DNA of 64,000 bases from JAJDIA01 sp031555505. GTDB lineage: Bacteria > Bacteroidota > Bacteroidia > Bacteroidales > Tannerellaceae. The notes under the pieces are model-generated. The model had not been told where the DNA came from. It saw nothing but the letters and a program-made list of their open reading frames with translations, and searched no databases. The stretch is from the NCBI GenBank assembly GCA_031555505.1, contig JAVBUH010000004.1, positions 36,195-100,194 of the forward strand. Reading direction: 5' to 3'. The position numbers and the translations under genes are program-made. Below are positions 35,646-44,742 of the stretch, in pieces (positions within the stretch are counted from its first letter, which is position 1; each line of letters opens with the position of its first letter).

Positions 35646-38600
35646 ATGAAATTAGACAGATTTATCAACCGTCCGGTTCTATCCACGGTTATTTCCATAT
35701 TTATTGTGATCCTGGGTATACTGGGATTGCTCTCGCTCCCAATCGAGCAATATCCGGATATTGCACCTCCTACCGTTTCCGTATATACCACGTATACTGG
35801 GGCTAACTCAAAGACCGTACTGAACACGGTGATTGCTCCGATTGAAGAACAGTTGAACGGGGTGGAGAACATGCTTTATATGTCGTCTACGGCTGCCAAT
35901 GACGGCTCGGCCCGTATTCAGATCTATTTCAAGCAGGGAACCAATCCGGATATGGCGGCGGTTAACGTGCAGAATCGTGTTTCGAAGGCACAGGGATTGT
36001 TGCCGGCCGAAGTTACCCGTGTAGGTGTGATCACCCAAAAACGCCAGACCAGTATGTTGGAAGGTATTACCATCTTCAGCGACGGGCGTTATGATCAGAA
36101 GTTCCTGCAAAACTATGTGAATATAAATATCCTGCCGCAGATACAGCGCGTAAATGGGGTAGGTGACGCTATGGCGATGGGTGCGTTGACGTATACGATG
36201 CGTATCTGGCTGCGTCCGGAGATCATGGCGCAGTATAAGCTTGAACCATCGGATATTAGTGTGGCGCTCGCTGAGCAAAATATCGAAGCGGCTCCGGGAC
36301 AATTTGGTGAAAACGGGAATCAGTCGTTCCAGTATGTGATCCGCTATAAAGGTCGTCTGGAAACAACGGAAGCCTTTGAAAATATTGTTGTCCGTTCCAC
36401 ATCCAATGGGAATGTGTTGCGACTGAAAGATGTGGCCCGGGTAGAACTGGGCGGACAGTCGTACTCCGTTTCTACTGAGGCCAACGGTTTCCCGGCTGTT
36501 ACCTTTATGATCTTCCAGATGGCCGGTTCGAATGCGACCAAGGTAATCGAAGACGTGAATGCGGTACTTGAAGAAACAGCCAAGTCCTATCCCCCGGGCA
36601 TGAAGTACGAGATCCTGATGAGTGTGAACGACTTCTTGTTCGCCTCTATCCATGAGGTGCTCAAAACCCTGATAGAAGCATTTATACTGGTATTCATCGT
36701 GGTGTATATCTTCTTGCAGGATATGCGCTCCACGCTGATCCCGACGATTGCCATCCCGGTTGCGTTGATCGGTACCTTTGCCGGATTAACGGCGCTTGGT
36801 TTCAGTATTAACCTGCTGACGCTTTGCGCATTGGTGCTGGCGATTGCCATTGTGGTGGATGATGCCATTGTGGTGGTCGAAGCGGTCCATGCCAAGCTGG
36901 ACCAGGGCTATAAATCGTCGCGGCAGGCCTCGATCGATGCCATGAATGAGATCGGTGGCGCATTGGTATCTATTACGCTGGTAATGATGTCCGTGTTTAT
37001 TCCTGTTAGTTTCATGGGGGGGACATCCGGTACGTTCTACCGTCAGTTCGGTCTGACATTGGCCATTGCGATCGGTTTCTCGGCTATTAACGCCCTTACG
37101 TTAAGTCCGGCCCTGTGTGCCATCTTCCTCAAACCGCATGAAAATAAGGAAGGTAAGAAGGATACATTTGTGCAACGTTTCCATAAGGGATTCAATGCCT
37201 CGTATAATGCGATCCTCGAAAAATATAAGAACGGAGTGTCATTCCTGATCAAGCGGCGCTGGTTGGCTTTCGTTTTGGTTGCCTTGTCGTTTGTGGTGTT
37301 GGTACTCTTGATGAAGACTACCAAGACCGGACTGGTGCCTAACGAAGATACCGGTACATTTATGGTGAACGTCACCATGCAGCCCGGTACCTCGCTCGAA
37401 GTGACGGAGGTGACAATGGCAGAGATCGATCGCCTTATTGCAGCCAATCCGTTTGTGAAAGACCGTAGTAAGATAACCGGTTACGGGATGATCTCCGGCC
37501 AGGGTAGTTCATACGGTACGTTCATCTGCCGTCTGCACGACTGGAGCAAGCGCGAAGTGGAAGGGGGTGATGTGAACAGTGTGATTGCTACCCTTACCCG
37601 GCAGACAGCGGCGATCAAAGATGCCCGCATCATGATCTTCGCTCCGCCGATGATCCCGGGATACAGTGTATCCAGCGGGTTCGAGTTTAGCCTCCAGGAT
37701 AAGACCGGCGGCGACTTGAACCAGTTCCTCCAGGTGGCGCAGGGTTTCCTTATGAAACTAAACCAACGTCCGGAGATACGGTATGCACAGACTACGTTTA
37801 ATCCTAATTTCCCGCAATACCAGTTGGATATCGATGCTGCCAAGTGTAAACGTGCAGGCATCAGTCCTTCGTCTATCCTGGCTACGATGCAGGGATATTT
37901 CGGTGGTTTGTACGCTTCCAACTTTAACCGCTTTGGTAAACTTTACCGTGTCTATATCCAGGCCGATCCGCAATCTCGTGTCAGTCCCGAATCGTTGCAG
38001 AATATCTTTGTCCGCAATGGCAGCGAGATGGCGCCTATCTCCGAGTTTGTTACGCTGACAAAGGTCTATGGCCCTGATAATATTACCCGTTTCAATATGT
38101 ACACGTCTATGGCGGTCAATGGAGCCGCAGCCGACGGTTACAGTTCCGGTGATGCGATCCGGGCGATCCAGGAAGTAGCGGCAGAACTGCCTGCGGCCTA
38201 TGGGTATGAGTTCTCCGGGATGACGCGTGAAGAACAGAAGTCGGGCGATATGACTTTTATTATCTTTGGGCTGTGTTTGCTCTTCGTTTACCTGTTGCTC
38301 AGTGCACAATATGAAAGCTATTTCTTACCGTTGGCAGTGATCCTGTCGATACCCTTCGGGCTGGCAGGGACATTTATCTTTGCACAGATGATGGGTGTGG
38401 AAAACAATATCTACCTGCAGATCGCCTTGATCATGTTGATCGGTTTGTTGGCTAAGAATGCGATCCTGATCGTTGAGTTTGCGCTCGACCGCCGGCGTAC
38501 CGGAATGGGTATTACCTGGTCGGCCCTATTGGGCGCCGCCGCCCGTTTGCGTCCGATCCTGATGACGTCGCTTGCGATGGTGATCGGTCTGTTGCCGCTC

Positions 38601-38813
38601 ATGCTGGCCAGCGGTGTAGGTGCCAATGGGTACCGCACGCTCGGTGCCGGTGCCGTGGGTGGTATGTTGATCGGAATGCTTTGCCAGATCTTTGTGGTTC
38701 CGGCATTATTCGTTGCCTTCCAGTACTTGCAGGAAAAGGTGAAGCCGCTTGAATGGGAAGACATGGTAAACAGCGATATGGATACGGAAATCGAACAATT
38801 CTCTAAATCATGA
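35646..38813 (+). CDS. RND multidrug efflux pump, HAE1 family (AcrB/MexF-like)
   Basis: Proton-driven inner-membrane exporter of 1055 residues with the 12-helix, two-loop RND architecture. It begins FINRPVLSTVISIFIVILG (helix 1) and has the family motif GLLSLPIEQYPDIAPPTV. The proton-relay Asp pair is present in helix 4 as AIAIVVDDAIVVVEAV, and the Lys in helix 10 region in GLLAKNAILIVEFALD. A TTG at 35640 is in frame, but ATG at 35646 (MKLDRFINRP) fits homologues. Its stop overlaps the outer-membrane factor start, so the tripartite pump is translated in order. Confidence 0.97.
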   Translation: MKLDRFINRPVLSTVISIFIVILGILGLLSLPIEQYPDIAPPTVSVYTTYTGANSKTVLNTVIAPIEEQLNGVENMLYMSSTAANDGSARIQIYFKQGTNPDMAAVNVQNRVSKAQGLLPAEVTRVGVITQKRQTSMLEGITIFSDGRYDQKFLQNYVNINILPQIQRVNGVGDAMAMGALTYTMRIWLRPEIMAQYKLEPSDISVALAEQNIEAAPGQFGENGNQSFQYVIRYKGRLETTEAFENIVVRSTSNGNVLRLKDVARVELGGQSYSVSTEANGFPAVTFMIFQMAGSNATKVIEDVNAVLEETAKSYPPGMKYEILMSVNDFLFASIHEVLKTLIEAFILVFIVVYIFLQDMRSTLIPTIAIPVALIGTFAGLTALGFSINLLTLCALVLAIAIVVDDAIVVVEAVHAKLDQGYKSSRQASIDAMNEIGGALVSITLVMMSVFIPVSFMGGTSGTFYRQFGLTLAIAIGFSAINALTLSPALCAIFLKPHENKEGKKDTFVQRFHKGFNASYNAILEKYKNGVSFLIKRRWLAFVLVALSFVVLVLLMKTTKTGLVPNEDTGTFMVNVTMQPGTSLEVTEVTMAEIDRLIAANPFVKDRSKITGYGMISGQGSSYGTFICRLHDWSKREVEGGDVNSVIATLTRQTAAIKDARIMIFAPPMIPGYSVSSGFEFSLQDKTGGDLNQFLQVAQGFLMKLNQRPEIRYAQTTFNPNFPQYQLDIDAAKCKRAGISPSSILATMQGYFGGLYASNFNRFGKLYRVYIQADPQSRVSPESLQNIFVRNGSEMAPISEFVTLTKVYGPDNITRFNMYTSMAVNGAAADGYSSGDAIRAIQEVAAELPAAYGYEFSGMTREEQKSGDMTFIIFGLCLLFVYLLLSAQYESYFLPLAVILSIPFGLAGTFIFAQMMGVENNIYLQIALIMLIGLLAKNAILIVEFALDRRRTGMGITWSALLGAAARLRPILMTSLAMVIGLLPLMLASGVGANGYRTLGAGAVGGMLIGMLCQIFVVPALFVAFQYLQEKVKPLEWEDMVNSDMDTEIEQFSKS

Positions 38814-40213
38814 TCCCGATGAAGAAGATACAACAACTAATATATATGGTATGTGCAGTTGCCTTGCTTGGCAGTTGCCACATTTACAAAGCATACGAGC
38901 GTCCCGAAGAGCTGAATACATCAGGGCTCTATCGCGATCCCTATTCGGCTGCTGATACCCTTTCAGCCGATACCACCAATATGGGGAACCTGCCTTGGCA
39001 GGAAGTGTTTACTGACCCCTATCTGCAAGACCTGATCACGCGGGCGTTGGCCAATAATGTGAATCTCCAGACGGCCAACCTCAGGGTGGAAGAAGCCCGG
39101 GCGTTGCTCATGTCATCCCGCTTGTCATTTCTTCCTGCTGTCAACCTGAGTCCGCAGGGAACCCTTTCGCACCTGGAAGGAGGCGATTGGACACGTACGT
39201 ATCAGCTTCCGGCTACGGCCAGTTGGGAGATCGACCTCTTCGGACGTCTGCTCAATGCCAGCCGCGGCGCCAAAACCACCTTGCTGCAAAGCGATGCTTA
39301 CCGGCAGGCCGTGCGTTCGCAGCTGATCGCTAATGTGGCCAATACCTATTATACGCTGTTGATGCTTGATCGCCAGTTGGCTATCAGCGAAGGGACTGCT
39401 GCTCTCTGGAAAGAAAATGTACGTGCCATGACAGTGATGAAAGAGGCAGGCATGACCAACGAGGCGGCCGTATCCCAAGCTCGGGCCAATAGCCACCAGG
39501 TAGAGGCTTCCCTGTCTGACCTTCGCCGGCAGATCCGCGAAACGGAGAATGCCCTTTCGGTCCTGTTGGCCGAAGCGCCGCACGCTATTGAGCGGGGTGT
39601 CTTGGAAGATCAGGTATTGCCCGACGACCTGCATGCCGGTATTCCCGTGCAGATGCTGGCCAATCGCCCGGATGTACGAGCTGCCGAAATGCAACTGGCT
39701 GTGGCTTATTATGCCACTAATCAGGCTCGTTCGGCTTTCTATCCGCAACTGGTCCTGAGCGGATCGGCCGGATGGACCAACAGTGCCGGTGGTATGATCC
39801 TTGATCCGGCAAAATTGCTTGTTTCGGCCGTAGGTTCACTCACGCAACCGATCTTTAATAAAGGACGCAACGTGGCCAACCTGAAGGTAACGAAAGCCCG
39901 GCAGGAAGAGGCTGCCCTGAATTTCCAGCAAACGGTCCTGAATGCCGGTAAAGAAGTGAGTGACGCTTTGTACCGTTACGAAACCCTTAGCGGAAAACTG
40001 ATCGAACGGCGCGGTCAGGTAACTTCGCTTGAAAATGCCGTAGTCTATACACAGGCATTGTTCCGCTCAAGTGCATCAACGTCTTATCTGGAAACGCTGA
40101 TGGCGCAACAGTCATTGCTGTCGGCCCAATTGCTCGAAGTAGCAGATATCGTGTTGCAGATGCAGTCTGTAGTGAGTCTGTATCAGGCGCTGGGAGGTGG
40201 CAGAGAATACTAA
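38810..40213 (+). CDS. RND efflux outer-membrane factor, TolC/OprM/NodT family lipoprotein
   Basis: Trimeric outer-membrane exit duct. A lipoprotein signal (MVCAVALLGSC, lipid Cys at residue 23 from the first ATG) is followed by two repeated OEP halves with the typical helical motifs (LITRALANNVNLQTANLRVEEARALL; MLANRPDVRAAEMQLAVAYY). ATG 38810 overlaps the pump stop in an ATGA junction; ATG 38819 (MKKIQQ) would give a tidier signal, and both are possible. With the adaptor and pump it completes the efflux system. An lpxA-like gene starts 16 bp downstream. Confidence 0.95.
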   Translation: MIPMKKIQQLIYMVCAVALLGSCHIYKAYERPEELNTSGLYRDPYSAADTLSADTTNMGNLPWQEVFTDPYLQDLITRALANNVNLQTANLRVEEARALLMSSRLSFLPAVNLSPQGTLSHLEGGDWTRTYQLPATASWEIDLFGRLLNASRGAKTTLLQSDAYRQAVRSQLIANVANTYYTLLMLDRQLAISEGTAALWKENVRAMTVMKEAGMTNEAAVSQARANSHQVEASLSDLRRQIRETENALSVLLAEAPHAIERGVLEDQVLPDDLHAGIPVQMLANRPDVRAAEMQLAVAYYATNQARSAFYPQLVLSGSAGWTNSAGGMILDPAKLLVSAVGSLTQPIFNKGRNVANLKVTKARQEEAALNFQQTVLNAGKEVSDALYRYETLSGKLIERRGQVTSLENAVVYTQALFRSSASTSYLETLMAQQSLLSAQLLEVADIVLQMQSVVSLYQALGGGREY

Positions 40214-40229
40214 CTTAAAATCAACTATC

Positions 40230-40997
40230 ATGATAAGTCCGTTAGCCTACGTAAACCCCGGCGCGATAATAGGGGAAAATGTAATGATCCACCCGTTTGC
40301 CTACATCGATAATAATGTGGTGATTGGTGACAATTGTGAGATTCTGCCCTATGCCAGCCTGATGAGTGGTACCCGGTTGGGGAAAGGGAATAAGGTGTTT
40401 CAGGGCGCGGTTGTGGCTGCTGTTCCGCAAGACTTCGCCTATAAAGGTGATGACACTGTGGTAATCGTCGGCGACAACAACGTGATCCGCGAGAATGTGG
40501 TGATCAACCGTGCTACCTTGAAAGAAGGGCAGACTCGTATCGGGAACCATAACTTTCTGCTCGAAGGTGTCCATCTTTCACATGATACCAAAGTAGGCGA
40601 CCATTGTGTGTTCGGCTATGGCACCAAGATGGCAGGTGATTGCGTGATCGAAGACCATGTGATCTTCGGCGGTAATGTACTCATGGGACAGGCATGCCGG
40701 GTAGGCACCTGGTCGTGGATACGCAGCGGTTGCCGTTTCAACCGCGATATCCCTCCCTATATAGTGGCAGCCAAAGAGCCTATTACCTATAGTGGTATTA
40801 ATACGAAAGTACTCGAAAAGGTAGGTTTCTCGGAAAAGATCGTCAATCATATCGCTCATGCGTATCGTTTGGTGTATCAAAGCAATACCAGCCTGCAAGA
40901 TGCCGTATGGAAAATCAAAGATCAGGTACCGAACAGCCAGGAGATCGACCATGTCGTCGAGTTCCTATCAGCCACCAAACTGGGGATTATCCGATAA
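40230..40997 (+). CDS. LpxA-like UDP-GlcNAc acyltransferase paralogue
   Basis: Left-handed beta-helix acyltransferase of 255 residues, the length of LpxA, which adds the first acyl chain to UDP-GlcNAc in lipid A synthesis. Hexapeptide repeats fill the first two thirds (VNPGAIIGENVMIHPFAYID), and the catalytic-type HLSHD is present. However, the usual NRGT is NRAT, the conserved His of the AGH segment is Asp (KMAGDCVIED), and the HQF motif is GQA (LMGQACRVG). A canonical Bacteroidales lpxA normally sits with lpxC-fabZ and lpxD, so this is probably a second, diverged copy. It follows the efflux operon by 16 bp. An earlier in-frame start at 40197 overlaps the previous gene and is not favoured. 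Confidence 0.82.
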   Translation: MISPLAYVNPGAIIGENVMIHPFAYIDNNVVIGDNCEILPYASLMSGTRLGKGNKVFQGAVVAAVPQDFAYKGDDTVVIVGDNNVIRENVVINRATLKEGQTRIGNHNFLLEGVHLSHDTKVGDHCVFGYGTKMAGDCVIEDHVIFGGNVLMGQACRVGTWSWIRSGCRFNRDIPPYIVAAKEPITYSGINTKVLEKVGFSEKIVNHIAHAYRLVYQSNTSLQDAVWKIKDQVPNSQEIDHVVEFLSATKLGIIR

Positions 40998-41016
40998 ACA
41001 ATCCCTTGGTGATCGA

Positions 41017-41052
41017 TTAAAAAAGCCGGCTCCCATAAGGGTCCGGCTTTTA
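41017..41052. terminator. Bidirectional terminator between lpxA-like gene and mdh
   Basis: AAAAAGCCGG and CCGGCTTTTA form a GC-closed stem with A and T tracts on both flanks, about 20 bp after the lpxA-like stop and 26 bp from the mdh stop. It can serve both convergent genes. Confidence 0.85.
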
Positions 41053-41077
41053 TGTTTTGCGGGTTGAAATCCGCTTC

Positions 41078-42019
41078 TTACAGTACGTTGATTTCTTTCA
41101 GTACGTCGTTGGTTGCACGAACTGCGGCAGCGCTCTTCTTGAAGAGTGCTGTTTCTTCGGCGTTGAGGTCGAGGGCAACGATGCTTTCGATACCGTTCTT
41201 TCCCAGGATCACAGGAACACCGATGCAGATGTCGCTTTCGCCGTATTCGCCGTCCAGTGCTACGGAGCACGGAACCATCTTCTTCTGGTTGTGGATGATC
41301 GCTTCGGCAACATACGCTCCTGCAGCACCCGGAGCATACCAGGCAGAGGTGCCCAGCAGGCCGGTCAGTGTAGCGCCGCCTACCATGGTGGCTTTTACTA
41401 CTTCTTCCAGTTTCTCGGCGCTCAACAGTTGGGCAACCGGTACACCTTTATAAGTAGCAAGGCGGGCCAGCGGGATCATCGTGGTGTCACCGTGACCACC
41501 GATTACCATACCTTCCACTTCGTTGGCATTGCAACCCAGTGCCTGAGACAGGTAATATTTGAAACGGCTGCTGTCCAATGCGCCACCCATACCGATGATA
41601 CGGTTTTTAGGAACGCCCAGCGCCTTCAGTGCCAGATACGTCATGGTATCCATCGGGTTGGAGATGACCACGATAACGGCATTGGGAGAATATTTCAACA
41701 GATTTTCTGCTACGCTCTTTACGATACCGGCATTCACGCCAATCAGTTCTTCGCGTGTCATACCCGGCTTACGGGGAATACCTGAAGTGATGATAACCAC
41801 GTCTGAATTGGCTGTCTGAGCGTAATCGTTCGTACAACCAACCACGGTCGTGTCAAAACCCAACAACTGTGCTGTCTGCATCATATCCATGGCTTTCCCT
41901 TCGGAAACGCCCTCTTTCACATCCAGCATTACAACTTCGTCTGCCACTTCATTAAAGGCAAGTACATTTGCACAAGTAGCACCTACATTACCGGCGCCAA
42001 CAACTGTTACTTTAGACAT
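41078..42019 (-). CDS. mdh: Malate dehydrogenase
   Basis: NAD-dependent cytosolic enzyme interconverting malate and oxaloacetate; in Bacteroidales it serves the reductive branch leading to fumarate and succinate. The 313-residue protein has the dinucleotide motif VVGAGNVGATCANVLA, the substrate loop GIPRKPGMTREELIGVNAGI with the key arginines, and the catalytic His in VIGGHGDTTMIP. It is of the lactate-dehydrogenase-like malate dehydrogenase type; the mobile-loop Arg (RKPGMTR) supports malate. It is a single gene with a -7 element at 42079-42086 and a shared terminator. Confidence 0.96.
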   Translation of the reverse strand: MSKVTVVGAGNVGATCANVLAFNEVADEVVMLDVKEGVSEGKAMDMMQTAQLLGFDTTVVGCTNDYAQTANSDVVIITSGIPRKPGMTREELIGVNAGIVKSVAENLLKYSPNAVIVVISNPMDTMTYLALKALGVPKNRIIGMGGALDSSRFKYYLSQALGCNANEVEGMVIGGHGDTTMIPLARLATYKGVPVAQLLSAEKLEEVVKATMVGGATLTGLLGTSAWYAPGAAGAYVAEAIIHNQKKMVPCSVALDGEYGESDICIGVPVILGKNGIESIVALDLNAEETALFKKSAAAVRATNDVLKEINVL

Positions 42020-42078
42020 AATAACTAATTTTACAGGGTTTATTTGATACTATTGTTCACTTCACTTCTACAAGGCGA

Positions 42079-42086
42079 CAAAGGTA
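42079..42086 (-). promoter_or_regulatory. Candidate -7 element for mdh
   Basis: Minus-strand TACCTTTG matches TAnnTTTG, 59 bp before the mdh start, giving a leader of about 55 nt. Confidence 0.55.
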
Positions 42087-42165
42087 CAACCTATTACCAA
42101 ATAAAGAAATTTTTCAGTAAATAATTTCGGGATGCTAATCTTAAATATAGCTAAAGCAAATAAGA

Positions 42166-42230
42166 TCTAAGGGCCTTAAAGTCCCCAAGGTCTTTAAAGA
42201 CGTTATGAACCTTAAGACCCTTAGGCCTTA
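42166..42230. repeat. CTTTAAAGCC-type decamer array, copy 2
   Basis: Between the 5' side of mdh and the 3' end of the TonB receptor: units such as GGGCCTTAAAG, GGTCTTTAAAG and CCTTAAGACCCTTAGGCC. They resemble the arrays at 2305 and 56351 but are more diverged. Confidence 0.5.
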
Positions 42231-42243
42231 TTTGCAGTTTCTC

Positions 42244-44547
42244 TCAATAATTAATCCGGCATCCTACAAAATAGCTGCGCGGGATGCCCGGCCCGTACAT
42301 GTAGCCTGCATCACGGTCGGGACCCTGGTCGAAGTCGTCTTGATAGGCGTTGAAGATGTTTTGCACGCCTGCGCTCAACTGGAGGGTGACTGATGGGTAG
42401 ATCGGAATATCGTATGCCAACTTTATATTCATATCGAAGAAGTCGGGCGTTGTTTCTTCCCGGTCTTCGGGAATATAGCCTTTGAAATGCTGTACCAGCA
42501 TACTGCCGGTATAGGTGCCGGTGAGCGCGAAACTAAACCGTTTGGCCGGGCTAAAGGTGGAGGTAAGGTAGCCATATACATCAGGCGAGCGGAACATCTT
42601 TTTCTGCGGCGCCACCGTTTCGCTCCATGCTTCGGGTTCCGTGTAGCGGCTGCGCTGGATGGTGGCGCCGGCTTGTAATTGCATCCAGGCATACGCCATC
42701 TTGCCTTCAAAGTTGAATCCCATCACGTTGGCGCCTTTACCGTTACGGCGTACGAGGAGGAGGTTGCCGTCTGTATCACGTCCGTTCTCTTCGAGGATGA
42801 ACACGTCGCGCAGGGAGGTATAGAAGCCTTCCACCAACAGGTTCGTTTGTACAGCGCCGAAGCGGTGGTAGAAGTCAACTGAGGCGCTGAGGCTCTGCGA
42901 GTTCTCTTCTTTCAGATCAGGATCGAGCGAGATGAGCGCCACTTCACCACCCACGGCTGTGATATGGAGGTCTTCATCAAATGCCTGTGGAGCACGGAAA
43001 CCACTGGAGTAGGAGAGGCGCATATTAATATCGGCGGTAGGGTTGAATCGCACATTGGCCCGGGGACTGAAGATCACATGATCGATCAGGTTGTGCTTAT
43101 CCAGCCGGCCACCGGCCAGGAAACTCCATTTGTCATTTTTCCATTCGTTTTGCAAGAAAGCACTCCCTACGCGTGTTGTTTGATTGATGGAGCGATCGTA
43201 GCCGGGCGTTGCATCCTGCAGATCGTCGTAACTGAATTCCAGCCCGCCTGTCAGCTGTGCCGGCATGAAGAGGCATTTTTCGAAGTCGTATGCATACTGG
43301 CCGCCACCGATAAATGTCAGGTCGGTGGTGTGCCCATAGGCGTTCGGGTTACCTCCTGTTCCGTAGTAGCTTTCGCGCTTGGTATGTTGGGAGGAGGCAT
43401 ACAGGTTGACGTGGTGTTTGTAATCTTTGGAGAAGATATCGTATTTGAGACCACCGCCATTGATATTATGGTCGGTTTGCTCGGTGATGTCAGTCTGGTC
43501 GGGGGGGAGGTCCAGTTTGTTCCCGCCACGGCGGAATTCGGAGATGCCGTGGTATTCGAATGTCAGTTTGGAATACATGCCGGTTTTGATGTAAGAACGG
43601 AAGCCGAGTGTCTTGGCGTCGATCTTACCCAGTTCGGTGTAGCCGTCGCCATCGTGGTCGTAGGCCGAGCGGTAACGGTTCTGGCCGAATACATAGACGC
43701 CGGCTTTGTGGTCGTCGGTCACCAGTGAGGCGTTGACGGTGGTATTATTGTCGGGCCGGTCACCTCCGATCATCGTGAGCGAGTGGGCGATCTGTGCCGA
43801 GTTACGCAGCGGCTCTTTGGTAATGATATTGATGGTTCCTGCGATAGCCGATGAGCCGAACAGGGCCGATCCGCCTCCGCGCATTACTTCCACGCGTTCG
43901 ATCATATTCGCAGGGATCTGTTCCAGCCCGTATACGCCAGTCAGCGCGCTGAAGATGGGGCGGCTGTCAAGCAGTATCTGGGTGTATGGGCCTTCGAGTC
44001 CGTTGATGCGTACCTGTTGGAATCCACAGTTTTGGCAGTTGTTCTCCACACGTACCCCCGGCTGGAAAATCAACCCGTCTGCCAGCGTGGTGGAGTTGGC
44101 GCGTTCAAATGTCTTGGTGTCGAAAACATTGACCAGCGAAGGCGCCAGACGGCGGGTTGTCTCGTTGCGGTTGGCTGATACTACCACACCATCGAGCGAA
44201 ACAGCGTCTTCTACGGCCTCAAAGTCCACTTCAATGGTTTTACCTTTTTTTGTCACAATACTTTTTTCTACCGTTTTGTATCCAAGCGATTTCATTACGA
44301 TCGTGAAGTCCCCTTCAGGCAGGTTTTTCAGGTAGTAATGTCCGGTAGCGTCTGTGGTGGTGCCCACCGTAGTCCCCTTGAGGAATATGTTCATGAAAGA
44401 CATGTGTTCGCCTGTTTTTTTATCGATCACATGGCCTACGATATTGGCATCCGAAGGATTCAACGTCACGTCTCCTTCCGCACGGGCGGAAGAAATGACA
44501 CAGCAAAAGCCGCATAAAAGTAGTATGTTTTTGAGAAATGATTTCAT
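42244..44547 (-). CDS. TonB-dependent receptor with carboxypeptidase-regulatory N-domain
   Basis: Outer-membrane active importer of 767 residues. A signal peptide (NILLLCGFCCVISSARAE) is followed by a carboxypeptidase-D-regulatory-like domain (VGHVIDKKTGEHMSFMNIFL, about 35-115), a plug domain with the TonB-like stretch and MRGGGSALFGSSAIAGTINI, and a 22-strand barrel. It is a CirA/BtuB-like receptor, not a SusC type. The plug has a paired-Cys motif, VENNCQNCGFQQVRI, near the apex where ligand is expected. It is preceded by a His-rich small protein gene and a leader hairpin, so metal or metallophore uptake is plausible; the ligand is not proven. Confidence 0.92.
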   Translation of the reverse strand: MKSFLKNILLLCGFCCVISSARAEGDVTLNPSDANIVGHVIDKKTGEHMSFMNIFLKGTTVGTTTDATGHYYLKNLPEGDFTIVMKSLGYKTVEKSIVTKKGKTIEVDFEAVEDAVSLDGVVVSANRNETTRRLAPSLVNVFDTKTFERANSTTLADGLIFQPGVRVENNCQNCGFQQVRINGLEGPYTQILLDSRPIFSALTGVYGLEQIPANMIERVEVMRGGGSALFGSSAIAGTINIITKEPLRNSAQIAHSLTMIGGDRPDNNTTVNASLVTDDHKAGVYVFGQNRYRSAYDHDGDGYTELGKIDAKTLGFRSYIKTGMYSKLTFEYHGISEFRRGGNKLDLPPDQTDITEQTDHNINGGGLKYDIFSKDYKHHVNLYASSQHTKRESYYGTGGNPNAYGHTTDLTFIGGGQYAYDFEKCLFMPAQLTGGLEFSYDDLQDATPGYDRSINQTTRVGSAFLQNEWKNDKWSFLAGGRLDKHNLIDHVIFSPRANVRFNPTADINMRLSYSSGFRAPQAFDEDLHITAVGGEVALISLDPDLKEENSQSLSASVDFYHRFGAVQTNLLVEGFYTSLRDVFILEENGRDTDGNLLLVRRNGKGANVMGFNFEGKMAYAWMQLQAGATIQRSRYTEPEAWSETVAPQKKMFRSPDVYGYLTSTFSPAKRFSFALTGTYTGSMLVQHFKGYIPEDREETTPDFFDMNIKLAYDIPIYPSVTLQLSAGVQNIFNAYQDDFDQGPDRDAGYMYGPGIPRSYFVGCRINY

Positions 44548-44613
44548 TCTAAATATGTGTAGGTATAATTAGTAAAATGTGTGTGATAATGAAATTGAAG
44601 GCACTCTTCTATT

Positions 44614-44680
44614 CACCTCTTTTAGTACCGTCTGCGAACACCCACCCCTGGCAGGGCATACGCATGTGCTACAAAAGAGG
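44614..44680 (-). ncRNA. Structured leader between His-rich gene and TonB receptor
   Basis: CACCTCTTTT and AAAAGAGGTG pair perfectly over 10 bp and enclose 47 nt, inside which CCCTGCC/GGGG-rich arms can pair again. It lies 67-133 nt upstream of the receptor start and after the stop of the small gene. It does not match a cobalamin, TPP or FMN riboswitch core that I can recognise, and no U-run follows. A cis-regulatory RNA or processing site is inferred. Confidence 0.4.
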
Positions 44681-44742
44681 TGTATGGAGAGTAACTTTCA
44701 AGAGGGGAATCGCATGCACACTTGCTGACAGTTGATACAACC

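Noticed and set aside
35808..36653. 281-residue minus-strand frame inside the RND pump gene
   Set aside because: Fully antisense to a conserved pump; no motifs, no promoter.
42964..43728. 254-residue plus-strand frame inside the TonB receptor gene
   Set aside because: Antisense shadow; no domain or start context.
44548..44742. Cobalamin riboswitch before the TonB receptor
   Set aside because: I looked for the B12-box and its conserved GCCACTG core on the message strand and did not find it; only an unassigned hairpin is supported.
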